64,000 bases of DNA, taken from contig OY728120.1 in NCBI GenBank assembly GCA_963277665.1, positions 427,930,138 to 427,994,137 of the forward strand. The letters are read 5' to 3'. The DNA comes from Viscum album. Its lineage: Eukaryota > Streptophyta > Magnoliopsida > Santalales > Viscaceae. Shown one piece after another: positions 25,761-37,679 of this stretch; position 1 is the first letter of the stretch; each line of letters starts with the position of its first letter. The notes below the pieces were generated by a model that was not told where the DNA came from, searched no databases, and saw only the letters and a program-made list of their open reading frames with translations. Made by a program: the position numbers and the translations under genes.

Positions 25761-27833
25761 TATAACAGCCTATGATTTCATTGTACGTTATCTCTTTAAA
25801 ATAAAACCTTGTGCTACACGCAACACTGAGTTCGAGCACACCACGACTTACCAAAATAGCCATTCAAAAAGAGGTTCTGAAAATTATTAACTTCATTTTG
25901 AATTTTATATACTTCATATAATTATAACATCCATATTATGTGTTTCTTAGACATAATATAAGAATAAATTCAATTTTTCAGATAAAATAAGTATTTTAAA
26001 AAAAAAAGTATTTTACCTCCTTTTAATCGAGAACATTTTTTAAATATAAAATTTTACACTTTTATATATTAAATTTAATGAAATTAAATTATTCTTTAGA
26101 ATCATGACATAAAAATTTAGATTAGATTAATTTTTGTTACTTTTCTTATAACATTTATATTTTGATGAGTATTAAAAAAATACTAAATTTTAATTATAAA
26201 CAGCTTTTCTAATCGAAATAATTTAAAGTGTTAAATTATTAATTTGAGTGGTATTAATGTATAATTACATTAAATTTTTATCATATAATTTAATTTATGT
26301 CATTTCATGTGAGTTCATAATTAATGTGTACATAAAAACATGTCAATCTTTTGATAGTTTTTAGTTCTTAAAAACCTGTTTTCCGGTTTTGACAAATGGA
26401 ATTAATTTTAAATAAATTAATGCAACTTATATTTTTCTAATTTGATAAAATAGATAGAATTTTTGAATTTGGAATATCAAAATTACCTTCAGCTGATTTT
26501 TTTGGTATTTTTCTGAAAACATTCAATTTTTGATTAATAGTGAAAAACACTAAGTTATAGATAAAACCCGTCATTTTCATTTATATAATTATTTTTAACT
26601 AAAAAATTTAATAAATTCAAAATAAATTCATTATATATATATTAGTCCAATGTAATTTATTGGAGTCATTTTACAATATTATTAGACATATAAAATTTTA
26701 TTTAACTTTTTTTACGTCTTTTACCCACCTTTTAGGAAAATTTGCAAATGTGCATAAAACGTAATTTTACCGCTTATGTGAATTTAATTTCAAAATACTG
26801 AGATACATGGTTGAAATAAATATATCAAATTTGTTTCAATGGGATGAAAATATTTTTTGGTTGAAAGTAACTTGTGAAATTTATTTACCACGGTTAAAAG
26901 TAAATATGGTAATTAAAGCTAAAAATAATATTAAGATTACACCAACACATATCTAAATTCAATTTGATAAGTTTATATCAACCAAAATAATCATTAGGAC
27001 AAAATAACATATTTTTAATCAATTTGGGCAAGCTTTGGATGTTTATTATATTTTATTTAAAGAATAGTTAAAAGTGTTAAATTCAATGTTTTATAACTAA
27101 ACCATTTTTAATATAGGGTTAAACATAAGATAAATTAGACTATAAATATTCAATATAAAGATTAAATTATTTCCCAAGTCATGGAATTTTATTTAATATT
27201 TTTAGACATCAAATAATTAAATTTTTTATGACACAATGATGATGCATAAAATACCTTCTTAATGAAATAATAAAATAATTAAAATTATAAATATTAATAT
27301 AATAGTAAAATGACCTTTTTGAAGCCATAAAGTAACTTTATATGGGATTATGACATGTTATAGATGATTTAACGTATTTTTTTATGTCAACATGTATTTA
27401 TGACTTTTAAAAAAATCAAATAATAAATTGTGTAAAAATTGACATAAATGATTTTTTAAAACAAAATACTATATTATTACATGATATAATATTCCTAAAA
27501 ATCTAAGGATCGGGTAAAAAATGTTTATACTGATATATATGTTATTTATTAACAACTTTAGGTTATCTTGGAATTTTATAGTAAGTTTAATAACCATGTA
27601 TTATAATAATACAAGAAGACATGGTAAAAGTTTAACTATTTAACTAATGGTTAAATCTAAAACATAAGGTTAATATGGAAACCTAATCTTTTATAAAACC
27701 TATTAGTTGAGAGTATATCATAACATACCCACTTTATCCTCGAAATGAATCCTTTTTTATCAATTATTAACTAAAAATTATTTTATAATAAAATAATATT
27801 TCAATCTTTTCCTAAAGTGACCCTCACCTCTCT

Positions 27834-27840
27834 TATAAAA
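27834..27840 (+). promoter_or_regulatory. TATA box of element 3 5' LTR
   Basis: The context is ACCTCTCTTATAAAAGCG. The same core occurs in the right LTR at 34375-34381 (CTCTCTTATAAAAAGGG) and in elements 1 and 2. It lies about 172 bp upstream of the donor-like site, as in the other elements. Confidence 0.65.
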
Positions 27841-28176
27841 GCGTACTTACACATCTCTTAATTTCACAGATCCAAATATTTTTTTATCAGACAAAAACTA
27901 CTCAAATATCTTCCAATCAACCCTCAAGTTAACCTAGAGGCCTTATATTGATCATAAATCCAACATAATGAGCCTTTTTGATCAAATCAAAAGGAAGAAG
28001 CTGAAGAAGAGGTAATAATTTCATCACCTCTTCAAAGTTCTTTTCTTCCTCCACTTCTTCCTTCTTTGTTGTATCCATACCAGAATAAAAACATTAGTAC
28101 CTTATAAATACTATTATGTTATTTAAATATGGTAAAACCATATTCATTATTTTGTCCATCCTATGAATGACAAAGT

Positions 28177-28410
28177 CACCATACATTTGTACGTACGGTT
28201 TACAGTCTCCACATTGTGGTGTAGTTTGTTAATGAACACTTCATTATTTGGATGGGTATAATAATGAGTATAATTGATTTAAATAATAAATATAACATGT
28301 TAATTATTCTATATATATGATATACCATCCAATTACATATGATTTCACCATCAATAGAATGATATTTTCATTTGTGCGTACATACGGATTATCGTCTCTA
28401 CGAACGCGAT
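28177..28410 (+). repeat. Hairpin motifs in element 3 5' LTR
   Basis: Two diverged copies of the family hairpin lie here in the element's sense orientation: 28177-28221 (CACCA..TGGTG arms around a TACGTACGG..AGTCTC core) and about 28370-28410 (TGCGTACATACGGATTATCG core with partly pairing arms). Their spacing is about 190 bp. The third hairpin of elements 1 and 2 is not evident. Confidence 0.6.
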
Positions 28411-30020
28411 TTGATCCATTCCCCATCATAACCATTAAAGAATAATTTTCATTTTATGGACATAAATAATCTTTAAAAACTTAATATAATTATGGATATG
28501 AATCCAATAAATCCTATCCATAAAAAATATTTCTTACGTAACAAAATATATAAGGGAAAACGAATCAGTTAACACCTAAAATGATGATACTACTGGAATT
28601 TAATTAACAAATAAATATTAAAAGATCATATATGATATCATATTTATGTATGTGGCTCTTATATAATTTAATAAAAATTATTGAACTATTATACAAGAGG
28701 TTAACCTACCCTCAACTAAGAAAATGTACAAGGTAAGGGTTAATTTTACAATCACTTTTTTATTCAAGGTTGTTAATACGTAAGTATCTACTCAGACTTC
28801 TTTATCTTCCACATCTGTGTTTCCTAAAAATGTATTTCAAAACATTTTTACTATTTAATATACTATGGGTTAATGTCATTTAGACTCTTTTTTGACTTAT
28901 AATAAATTTATTTGAATGTAATATTTCTATCATTCTCCAAACAAGGTGCTTTATGACCTTTTTCACAAATTAAGTTAAGAATGTTTTTTACTTATACGAC
29001 GGGTGCTGCTATTTTCCACTGTTATAACACCTTCTAAGATTCCATTAAAATATGATAAGAATATTTTCAAAATAAATGTTTTATTTTATAATTATTTGAC
29101 TTTTAAATGAATTCAAAATAGAAAGAGATATTTCCCTTAAATAGTTTTGATTTCATCTATGTCAACATCCTATGATACATTTTACACTTGTTTGAAGTTG
29201 ATTTATTATGATACAATATTCCATATTGTATTGAAGGCTTTGTGATATGTTTTAACATGTATGTGTTATTTTTATACCATTAATGTTTTATAGTTAAAGT
29301 TTTAACATTTCGTATGCCAGTTTTAATACGAATGATTATATTATGTTTCAACCTTTTCATATTAGTAATGCATTAGACTAAGTATGTAATGGGTGGAGGC
29401 AGCTATATCCCCTCGATGAATGAGTATGTCTAATGAGACAAAAAACTATCTTAGCACAAAGACATGAAAAAATATTATTTTTAGTCTTGTAAGGAGGCCA
29501 TGACTATGTCATTATGATGTACGACATTATTCATTCCGTCATTATAAAATTATCGATTTATAGTACATGTGATTTTTCGACTAGTATAATATCATTGTGA
29601 ATAAGTAAATGAAATTATTTAATTTATATTTTCCATATTATGATGAATTTTAATTTTAATGATCTTATTTGAGTCTTATATATTGTCTTAAATGTTTATT
29701 CTTAGTTATGATAGTTTCCACTATATTGTTTTCCTTACTGAGCATCTATGCTCACCCCTTTCATATGTTTTCTTCTTCCCAGTATGTGAAGAAGTATATT
29801 ATGATTCACCTCTAGGGATAGGCCAAGGATATTAGTGTGTTCAATGGGGAAACAATTTTATTTTTCATTATTTCATGATGTAATGTAAAACATATGTATG
29901 TATCTATTACTTACAAGGATACTAAACTAGTCAGTATTTCAAGAGATGATCTCCTGTGGTCATACCAATTTTATGTAACAATGCAAAAACTCTAGGTAAC
30001 TAGGGTCGGCGTGTTACATT

Positions 30021-30032
30021 TGGTATCAAATG
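30021..30032 (+). other. Primer binding site, element 3
   Basis: TGGTATCAAATG lies two bases after the LTR end. Compared with TGGTATCAGAGG in elements 1 and 2 it has two changes. This confirms the + orientation and initiator-Met priming. Confidence 0.8.
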
Positions 30033-30519
30033 AATTTTAGCAAAAACCATGGAAATAGATTTAGATAAACTTTGATTTTGAAACATTACCCTAAGATAGA
30101 CATTGAGAATTAGTATATAAGAACATCCTATAATATTGGTAATATAGAGATTTTGTGAATTTTACAAGAAATACACCCCTTCCTGGATACCAGTAGGTAT
30201 AGGCGGCCCTAGAAGAGATGTATCTAGGGGTAAAACTGAAAAACTCCACATTGAGCTGGACTCGAATGGGAACTGGTGCATGAAAACAGGCCTTGCTACA
30301 ATCTTGGTTATGTCACTCCCAAGAGATATGATTTTGATAATTCACATTTACTATAAAAACCATTAGGAAGGATTTATGAGTAAATATGTCAGTAAATAAA
30401 CCATTTTTATGATTATGATACTAGATGTGGGAAAATATTCAATTAATGCTGAGAATTGTTCTAGTTTTTAGAATATAAATTATGATATGATATAACATAG
30501 TGTATGTATACATTTAGAA

Positions 30520-30970
30520 ATGGCACCCAATATAAGGAATGAGAACTGAAGCAAAAAGCATGATCCAAAGAGTAAGAAGGATCCTATCTTTCATGGTTTT
30601 AAGCCCACATTTAAAAGGGAAATAGCCTCTCATTTATCTCATCATAGTAAGAAATAACATCATGTGTTGATAAGATATGTAGTGAATTCATTGAGTCCAA
30701 TGGATTTGAAGGGAATAAGGAGAAGAAGAGGATGTAAGAGAAAAAATTGTATAAAGAGCGTAAGGTAAATAAGTATTTTACCACATGTGATAAATGTTGA
30801 TTGAATCACCAGGATAAATTCTTCAAGGGAATGAGAGTTTTTTATAAGTGTGGAGAAAAAAGACAATGAGTTCGTGATTGCAAGGGTAAGAATGTGGATT
30901 CAAATGTACAATGCTTCATCTTATAGGATTTGGGACACAACATGAATCAATGTCCCAATCATTAGAGTAT
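30520..30970 (+). pseudogene. Element 3 gag remnant (internally deleted)
   Basis: The reading frame starts MAPNIRN, comparable with MAGTRRN of the other copies, and meets a stop within ten codons. The Retrotrans_gag domain is missing. About 270 bp later a nucleocapsid-like region is recognisable: a C-x2-C unit, FYKCGEKRQ-VRDCKG (first knuckle, its His lost), then NVQCFIL-DLGHNMNQCPNH (second knuckle, second Cys lost). These align with the knuckles of the element 1 and 2 gags in order and spacing. Multiple stops are present. The protein is not functional. Confidence 0.7.
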
Positions 30971-32290
30971 ACCCAAAATTATGAAATTGGATAATAATTT
31001 AGTTATTGTACTACCACAGATGAAGAGGAATGATTAGTGTTCTTAATTTATTAAAAAATAATTATGTCATTGAGTATTTTATTGGTGATGTACAAGCTAT
31101 AAGAATTATAAAGTATATAAGGATTGTACGACAGTACATTTTCATCAAAGATTTGAGATTTTATGGTACAAAGTAATGTGACACAGTTTCATGTTAAACA
31201 TTTTTGTATATATATTGTTGAGAGAAAGATAAACATTAATATGGTCCTAATACTGAGGTAGTGATTTTGGAATTAGATAAAATTGTGTTAGATAAATTAA
31301 ATTATATATTATTTACTACCTTGGAACAAATTAATTATTTGTGTATTCCATCATTATTGTAGTTTACAACATTTTTGGATTTAAGGAGTATATTTGGTAG
31401 TATATAAGGAATAAGGGAGCATGAACGCATTCAATAATGTTTTATGTTAATTCAGGAAGTTACCATGTTTTAATAAAAAAACATGATGAAGGTATTCACA
31501 TGTTATTTCAAGGAAAAAGTGATCTTCAATGTGTTTACCTTCCATATAAATTTTTAGACTATGAGTTTAGACATAAGTATTTTTCGATAAGTCTAAAGTT
31601 TGGAATGGAGTAAGTTGAGTGCTTGATATTTTCTATGAGGTTAAAGTATAATTTATTGGATAATCTGACCTATCCATTTGAATTTCAATAAATAGATTGA
31701 GGATTAAGAAAATACTTGTGGACCATATGATTCATCAAATGTGCATTAGGTGTAAAAAATCATTTTTGAACTTTCATTTCCTAGTATTAGGAATGATGTG
31801 AAAATAGATCGAAGAACAAGAAAAAGATGAGATTATGTTTAAGACAGGTAAGAAAATCAAGTATGTTTTCAGGAGTTCTTATCTTGATATTAAATTTTTC
31901 CCTTCCACTTCCAAAAAATAAAGTATCTCAAAAAAATTGTTATCCCAATACCTTCTTTTTTGTTGAACCGATGAAATTTTAATTCATTATAGATATATGG
32001 ATTTGAGGCCCTAAATTTATCTTGTTATTGTTCACTTTTTTGTGATAGATGAAATAAATCACTACCTATAAATATTTAAATTTTACCTCCAATTATGTTT
32101 CTATAATTTCCACCAATGTTCTCATATTCAAAACCCTAATTTTTGGTGACTTTTTTATTTCCCTTTCCCTCTTATGAAGAGTAAATTTTATTAACCCAAT
32201 TTACTATGTGGGTTTCCCACAAAGGTAATTTTTATTTTTATACATTTATTTTCGATGAACTATTTCCAATTACGAGGACTCAATTTATTT
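30971..32290 (+). other. Element 3 interior after gag, no pol recognised
   Basis: A DNNLV word near 30990 matches the end of gag in element 1 (VEYDNNLVEG). Beyond it I see no reverse transcriptase, RNase H or integrase motif in any frame. The SINE-like insert of elements 1 and 2 is absent here. The 3' end (TTACGAGGACTCAATT, near 32265) matches the segment before the polypurine tract in the other elements. Confidence 0.6.
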
Positions 32291-32303
32291 AAAGAGGGGA
32301 GAA
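32291..32303 (+). other. Polypurine tract of element 3
   Basis: AAAGAGGGGAGAA directly precedes the right LTR start TGTAACTACC, as expected for a + strand element. Confidence 0.85.
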
Positions 32304-34709
32304 TGTAACTACCCCGAATTTCATAGTACATTATCTCTTTAATGTAATAGTTTGTGCTACATGCAACACCGAGTTCAAGCACACCACGACTTACCAAACT
32401 AGTCATTCAAAAAGATGTTATGAATATTATTAACTAATATTTTAATATTAAATACTCTATATAACATTAAAATCCATATTATGTGTTTTTAAGAAATAAT
32501 ATCCGAACAAATTCAATTTTTCAGTTAAAAGAAGTATTTCTCAAAAAATACAATTTTACCGCCTTCTAATGGAGACCTGTTTTTAAATCCAATATTTGAC
32601 ACTTATATATATTCAATTTAATAAAATTAAATTCTTCTTTAGAATTGGGACATAATAATTTAGTTTGGGTAAATGTTTTGTAGTTGTCGAAGAACTTTCA
32701 TATTTTAATGAATAGTAAAAATACTTAATTTTATTTGAAAACTAATTTTTTTTTGAACTAAGTTAAAGTGTTAAATAATTCATTTGATTGGTTTTAAAGT
32801 ATAATTAGATTATATTTTTATCATATAATTTAATGTAGGTCATTGTAAGTATTTTCACATTTAAATTGGACATAAACACATGTCAATCATTTGATAGTTT
32901 TACTTATTAAAAACCCACTTTCTGGTTTTATCAATGGGAATTAATTTTAAATTAATTAATGCAACTTATATATTTTTAATTTGGTAAAATATATATCATT
33001 TTGGAATTTGGAATATCAAAATTATCTTTGGGTGATATTTTGGTATTTTTCTGAATACATTCAATTTTTAATGAATACTAAAAACAATGGGTTATAGATA
33101 AAATCCGAAATTTTCATTTAAATAATTATTTTTAATTAAATATATATCTTAAAGTCAAAATAGATAAATAATAAATATATAATTCCAAAGTAATCCATTG
33201 GATTCATTTTATAATATGAATATATATATAATTTTATTGAACTTTTTTAATGCCTTTTACCAACATATTAGGCACATTTACAAATGTTCATAAAACCTAA
33301 TTTTACCACTTCTGTAAATTGAATTTCAAAAATCTAAGGGATATAGTTGACATTATTAAGTAAAATTTGGTTGAATAGGATGAAAATATTTTTTTTGTGA
33401 ATAGTAACTTTTTAAATTTATTTACCACGGTTAAATGTAAATAAGGTAATTAAAGGTCAAAAAAATATTAAGATTACCCCAACACACGTCATAATTCTAC
33501 GGGATATGTGTATTTCGACCAAAATAAACCTTAATACAATAATAATATTCTTTTGATCCATTTGGGTTAGATTACAACATTTATTATATTTTATTTAAAT
33601 AAGAGTTCAAAGTGTTAAATTCAATGTTTAATAACAACACCAGTTTTAATTTAAGGTTAAACAAAAGATAAATTAGGATATAATTATTCATTATAAAACT
33701 AAAATTATTTACTACATCATGATATTTTATTTAAAAATTTTGGACATCTAATAATTAGATTTATTTATGACACAATTATGATGCATTATTTATCTTCTTA
33801 ATGAAATATTAAAATAATTGATATTATAAATATTAAAATAAATATAAATTGAAACATTTAAATATATAAAATAATTCCCTAGGTCAATATTACATGGTAG
33901 GGATATTTCAATGTATTTTTCCTAAGTCATCATGTTTTTATGTCTTTAACATAAATCATGTACTAAATAATGTCAAAATTGACATAAATGAGTTTTTAAA
34001 ACAAATACTATATTATTAAATGATATAATATTCATAAAAATATATGGTTTGTACAAAGAACTAATATAATGATAGATATGTTATTAATGAACCACTTGAG
34101 GTTCCCTTGGCATTTTATTGTATTTTTATTAACCATGAATTATAATAATACAAGAAGACATTGTAAAAGTTAAAATATTTAACAAATGGTTAAATCTAAT
34201 AGATAAGGTTAATATGATAACCTAGACATGTCTAAATCCTATTTTTTGAGTTTATTTAGACCCATCCCAACCTTATCCTCCTAATAATACTATTTTTAGC
34301 CGTTATAATATGAAAAAAAAAATTTATAATAAAATAATATTTCAAGCTTTTCCTATAGTGACCCTCACCTCTCTTATAAAAAGGGTACTTCCCCTTCGCT
34401 TAATTTCACACCTCCAAAGCCATTTGGCTCGGAAACACTAAGGTAAAATATCCTCCCAACTATCCTCAAATCAACATAGAGGCCTTAATTTTATCATAAA
34501 TCTATCCAATGGAGACCTTTTGATCAAATAGAAAAGAATCTCCCAGTGAAGAGGTAATAATTTCATCACATTATTCAATGTTCATTTTTTCTTTCACTTC
34601 CTCTTTCACTGTTGTTTTCAAACCAGAATAATAACTTTAGTAACTTACACATAATGTGATTTTATAATAAATATTGTAAAAACATATTCATTATTCTATC
34701 CATCCTATG
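32304..34709 (+). repeat. Element 3, 3' LTR, first part
   Basis: This is collinear with the left LTR from its start, and includes the TATA box at 34375-34381 and the GAAGAG|GTAATAATT site near 34555. It stops at TCCTATG, where element O has inserted. The last five bases (CTATG) are the target duplication. Confidence 0.85.
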
Positions 34710-37664
34710 TGTTACACCCGGACTTTGTGGTGCGTCATATTTCTAATTTTTTTTTATCTTAAAATTTTATCTTCTTATAATTATTATTATTCTTTTTATA
34801 TGAACTACGAGCTGATCTCGACTGTGGTTTTGCACTTTTGCGCTAATAAATGAGGATTTTGGCCATGACAGCATTCGACACACCGCTCTGAAAGTCGTGC
34901 GGCCTTGCTTGGGGCACCACGCGGTGCCGCCCTGGGTCCCCTCACACCTACTAAATGTTCAACCAATTAAATTAAGTGAAATAATAATTAAGGAAATAAA
35001 ATTTAATGATTTGTAAAATAAAAATAAAATAAAATATAAAGAGTCGGATAAAAAAATTTATAAATTGTTTTATCGATAATAATAATTTTATTATTTAGGG
35101 TGTCATTAATTATTATTGAGTATTATTATTATTTAAATTAGTGATGATAATTAAGTTTCTTTATTTATTTTTATTACTCTCATTTTAGTTTATTATCACA
35201 ATTATTATGATAATTGTTTTTACTACTATTAATTATTTACTTTGTTTTTTTAATTCTATTTTTTTAGTGCTTGCGCCGCACATGTGGGCTCCCACCCTAC
35301 CATGTGCCCTGAAGGCGACCACCTCCTTCGCATTTAAAATCGTCGCTCCCCACCTCCACTTCCATCCATTGAGCCCCGTGCCGCCCGACTTGCACCGCCA
35401 CCCCAAATCTCTCGTCCAGCCCGCCGCATAGCTCCCCTCAGACTCTTCTGTTTGGCCTCTCCCCCAGACACACCTCATCTCCCCCGCACTTTCCCTCCTA
35501 CCCTCTCCCTCTCCTGTCTGGTCATCGCCGCGCCCAACCTATTCCCCCTTACCTCGCGTCTCCCCTCCCCTTCGGCTCCCGTTCAGTGACACGCCACCCT
35601 GCCGCCTTCTCTGTCTAACGAAGCACCAGACCGCTACCCATGCTCCGTTTGGCGATGCTCCCCGATACCAGCTTCCTTGCCTTTTGGTGCCGCCCTCATT
35701 GACCTCCCACTCTGGTGAACACCCCCCCCTCTTGTCCTGGCCATCTTCTTTGTTGTTGAAGCCCTAACTACAACTTCCTCTAGTACATCGACAACCTCCT
35801 CAGAGCTTCATCCAACCTCCTGCACCCTCGCTGTAGGTGCATTCTCCTTAGACGAGGTTGTTGATGGTTTTTTGGTAATTTTTTTTGTGATGGTTTGGTT
35901 TATGTTTGGTTCGCTCATGGTCTAATTAATCTGATTGCATGTTTTTAGGGCTTAGTTGTGTTGTTGCGGTGTGTTTGAAGTGCAGTGGACTTTTTTCACC
36001 AATTTTGTTAATTCGGTTTACACACCGGTAGGTGGTTCCACATTTTAAACATTATTAAATGAATTTATTAGCTTGCTTTGATAGATTATAATTTTAATTG
36101 GTTAATTCTTTTGGGTGCGGAATTTTTTTTTCTTTAAGTCTTCCATCTGATGGATTTATTTGGTATTATGTCGTATGGGTGAGTGCGTTCATTTGTTGAA
36201 AACTTATCTTTAGTCAATTTTTAGTGTTTAATAGTGTTTTCAGTTAGATTTTATAATGTGAAAAGTCCAAATTTTGTGTTCTTGTCTTTTTATAATGTTT
36301 GTGTTTTTTTTATGAAAATGTGAAAAGTGTACAATTTGTCTTCTTGATGTGGGGTAGGGTGTGTTTGGCTATGAAAGAGGATTGAGTTGTTTTTGTCTGT
36401 TAAATCTGTGTTATGTTTCTTTTTAATGAATTTGTTTACAAATAATTTAATATGATTGAATAAAATTCTTAATGATTAAAATTTAATATGTTTTTAATAA
36501 ACAATGATTAGCAATGCAGAAAGAGTTTTAATTGAGTTAGGTAAAGTCTTTTGTCATGTGTACTTTGTCAAATGGTTTTCTATGTGTGTGAAAATGTGGA
36601 GTTGGGTTTATGTAACACACTATTTTTTTTAATTTTCTGAGTTTGACATGAAATGTGAAATTGGAACATTTTGTGCACAAAAGAGGAAGCCTGGGTACTA
36701 GGCGGGCGGACTAGATCTAGTGTGCTAGTTATTTGGAGGTGGATCTTTCCCAGTTTCACTTAGCTGGTTTGATGATTACAACACTAACTAAACATTGGAT
36801 GATGATTAGAGACCACTAGGTTATGGATGTGTTTCCCTACTAGTGGATCATGCACCAGAACGTTTTTTTATTTAGTTTCCAATATTGATCACTTAGATGC
36901 GATGTTCTAGGGTACCATTCCTTTTTCTTGTACCTTTAGGGCCTCTCCCACTTTTTTTGCTCCTGTATCACTATACACTCACTGTCGGCATGTAGTGTAT
37001 CATTTGGGTTCTCTTGAAGGATTGAGTTTTCTTAACTACAAGGGTGTTTTATTTTTATTTAAGTTTTTTTATTTAAAAGTGTTATATTTATAGAAACTAT
37101 TTCTTTAAAGTTGTTTATTATTTGGTGTCCATTCATTTGTTTATCCTTCAAATGTATTTGTCATTTAATGTTTATATGAGGACCGTTTTTATTGGGTGAC
37201 ATCCTACAGGGATTTTGGCTCAAACCATACATACACCCTTGGGTGTATGTAGACTTTTTTCTTGTGTATTCGAGGTTTTGAAATCATGCTCAGTGATAGT
37301 GGTTTTGGTCGTTGATGGTCTTATCGTGCAGGTTGGTGTAGAGGCATGTGGATCCTACACCACTCTGGTCGCTTGGAGGTTTGAGTTGGAGTTTTTGTTT
37401 TGTTTTTTCTCGTTTATTTTTTGGATGTTGGTCCTAATTGTAAACCGTTAAATTTGAATTTAATTTGTTTGTCTGTTTTTTTTAATTGGTTTAGTTATCT
37501 TATCACTTGTTTTGTTTCTACTATTTCGGGTAAATCGTTCCCATGTGCTAGTTTTGATACCCAAACACTTGTGCTAGCCCGTGGGGATTGGGAACGCCCT
37601 TCAGGCCATGTCGCGGACTGGGTTGGGCGCCAGGTCGGATGGAAACACAAACTAGTTCGTGATA
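34710..37664 (+). repeat. Element O, 5' LTR
   Basis: This 2955-bp LTR matches 51955-54896. It has an AT-rich start and then a strongly C-rich, GC-rich island (about 35262-35860) that stands out from the rest of the window. A GTAATTTTTT donor-like site follows at about 35874, then T/G-rich sequence. The terminal dinucleotide is TA instead of CA, a likely point change. Confidence 0.88.
35262..35860 (+). other. GC-rich, C-biased island in element O 5' LTR
   Basis: This stretch is rich in CCCCTC, CCGCC and CACCT words, with GC content far above the roughly 30 percent of the surroundings. Open frames exist (35207-35431 +, 35233-35478 -), but the reading frames are not conserved with the other LTR, so I do not call a protein. 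It could be a transcribed 5' leader, a promoter-proximal CpG island, or a captured host fragment. Confidence 0.6.
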
Positions 37665-37667
37665 AAA

Positions 37668-37679
37668 TGGTATTATAGG
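37668..37679 (+). other. Primer binding site, element O
   Basis: TGGTATTATAGG begins three bases after the 5' LTR. It is a mutated version of the initiator-Met complement (TGGTATCAGAGG) and sets the orientation to +. Confidence 0.75.

Larger units (their letters stand above)
25761..30018 (+). repeat. Element 3, 5' LTR
   Basis: This 4258-bp LTR contains a TATA box (27834-27840), a donor-like AAGAAGAG|GTAATAATT (intron start 28012) and at least two hairpin motifs (28177-28221 and about 28370-28410). Near its 3' end it has a CTTACTGAGCATCTATGCTCACC segment (about 29736) that is the counterpart, in the opposite orientation, of GGTGAGCTCAAATGCTCAG in elements 1 and 2. It ends GTGTTACA. Confidence 0.85.
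28012..30517 (+). other. Predicted leader intron of element 3 (2.5 kb)
   Basis: The donor GAAGAG|GTAATAAT at 28012 and the acceptor ACATTTAG at 30517, 2 bp before the gag ATG, sit in the same places as in elements 1 and 2. The predicted length is 2506 bp. Conservation in this strongly diverged copy supports the prediction, but no expression data are available. Confidence 0.45.

Noticed and set aside
30971..32290. Degenerate pol in element 3
   Set aside because: A protease-like reading around 31120 was considered, but no DSGATHSF-type, YMDD/YVDD-type or integrase HHCC motif could be made out in any frame.
35207..35478. Proline-rich proteins in the GC-rich island (also 52470-53112)
   Set aside because: Six-frame openness is expected from C-rich sequence with few stops. 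Frames differ between the two LTRs of the same element, so there is no sign of coding constraint.
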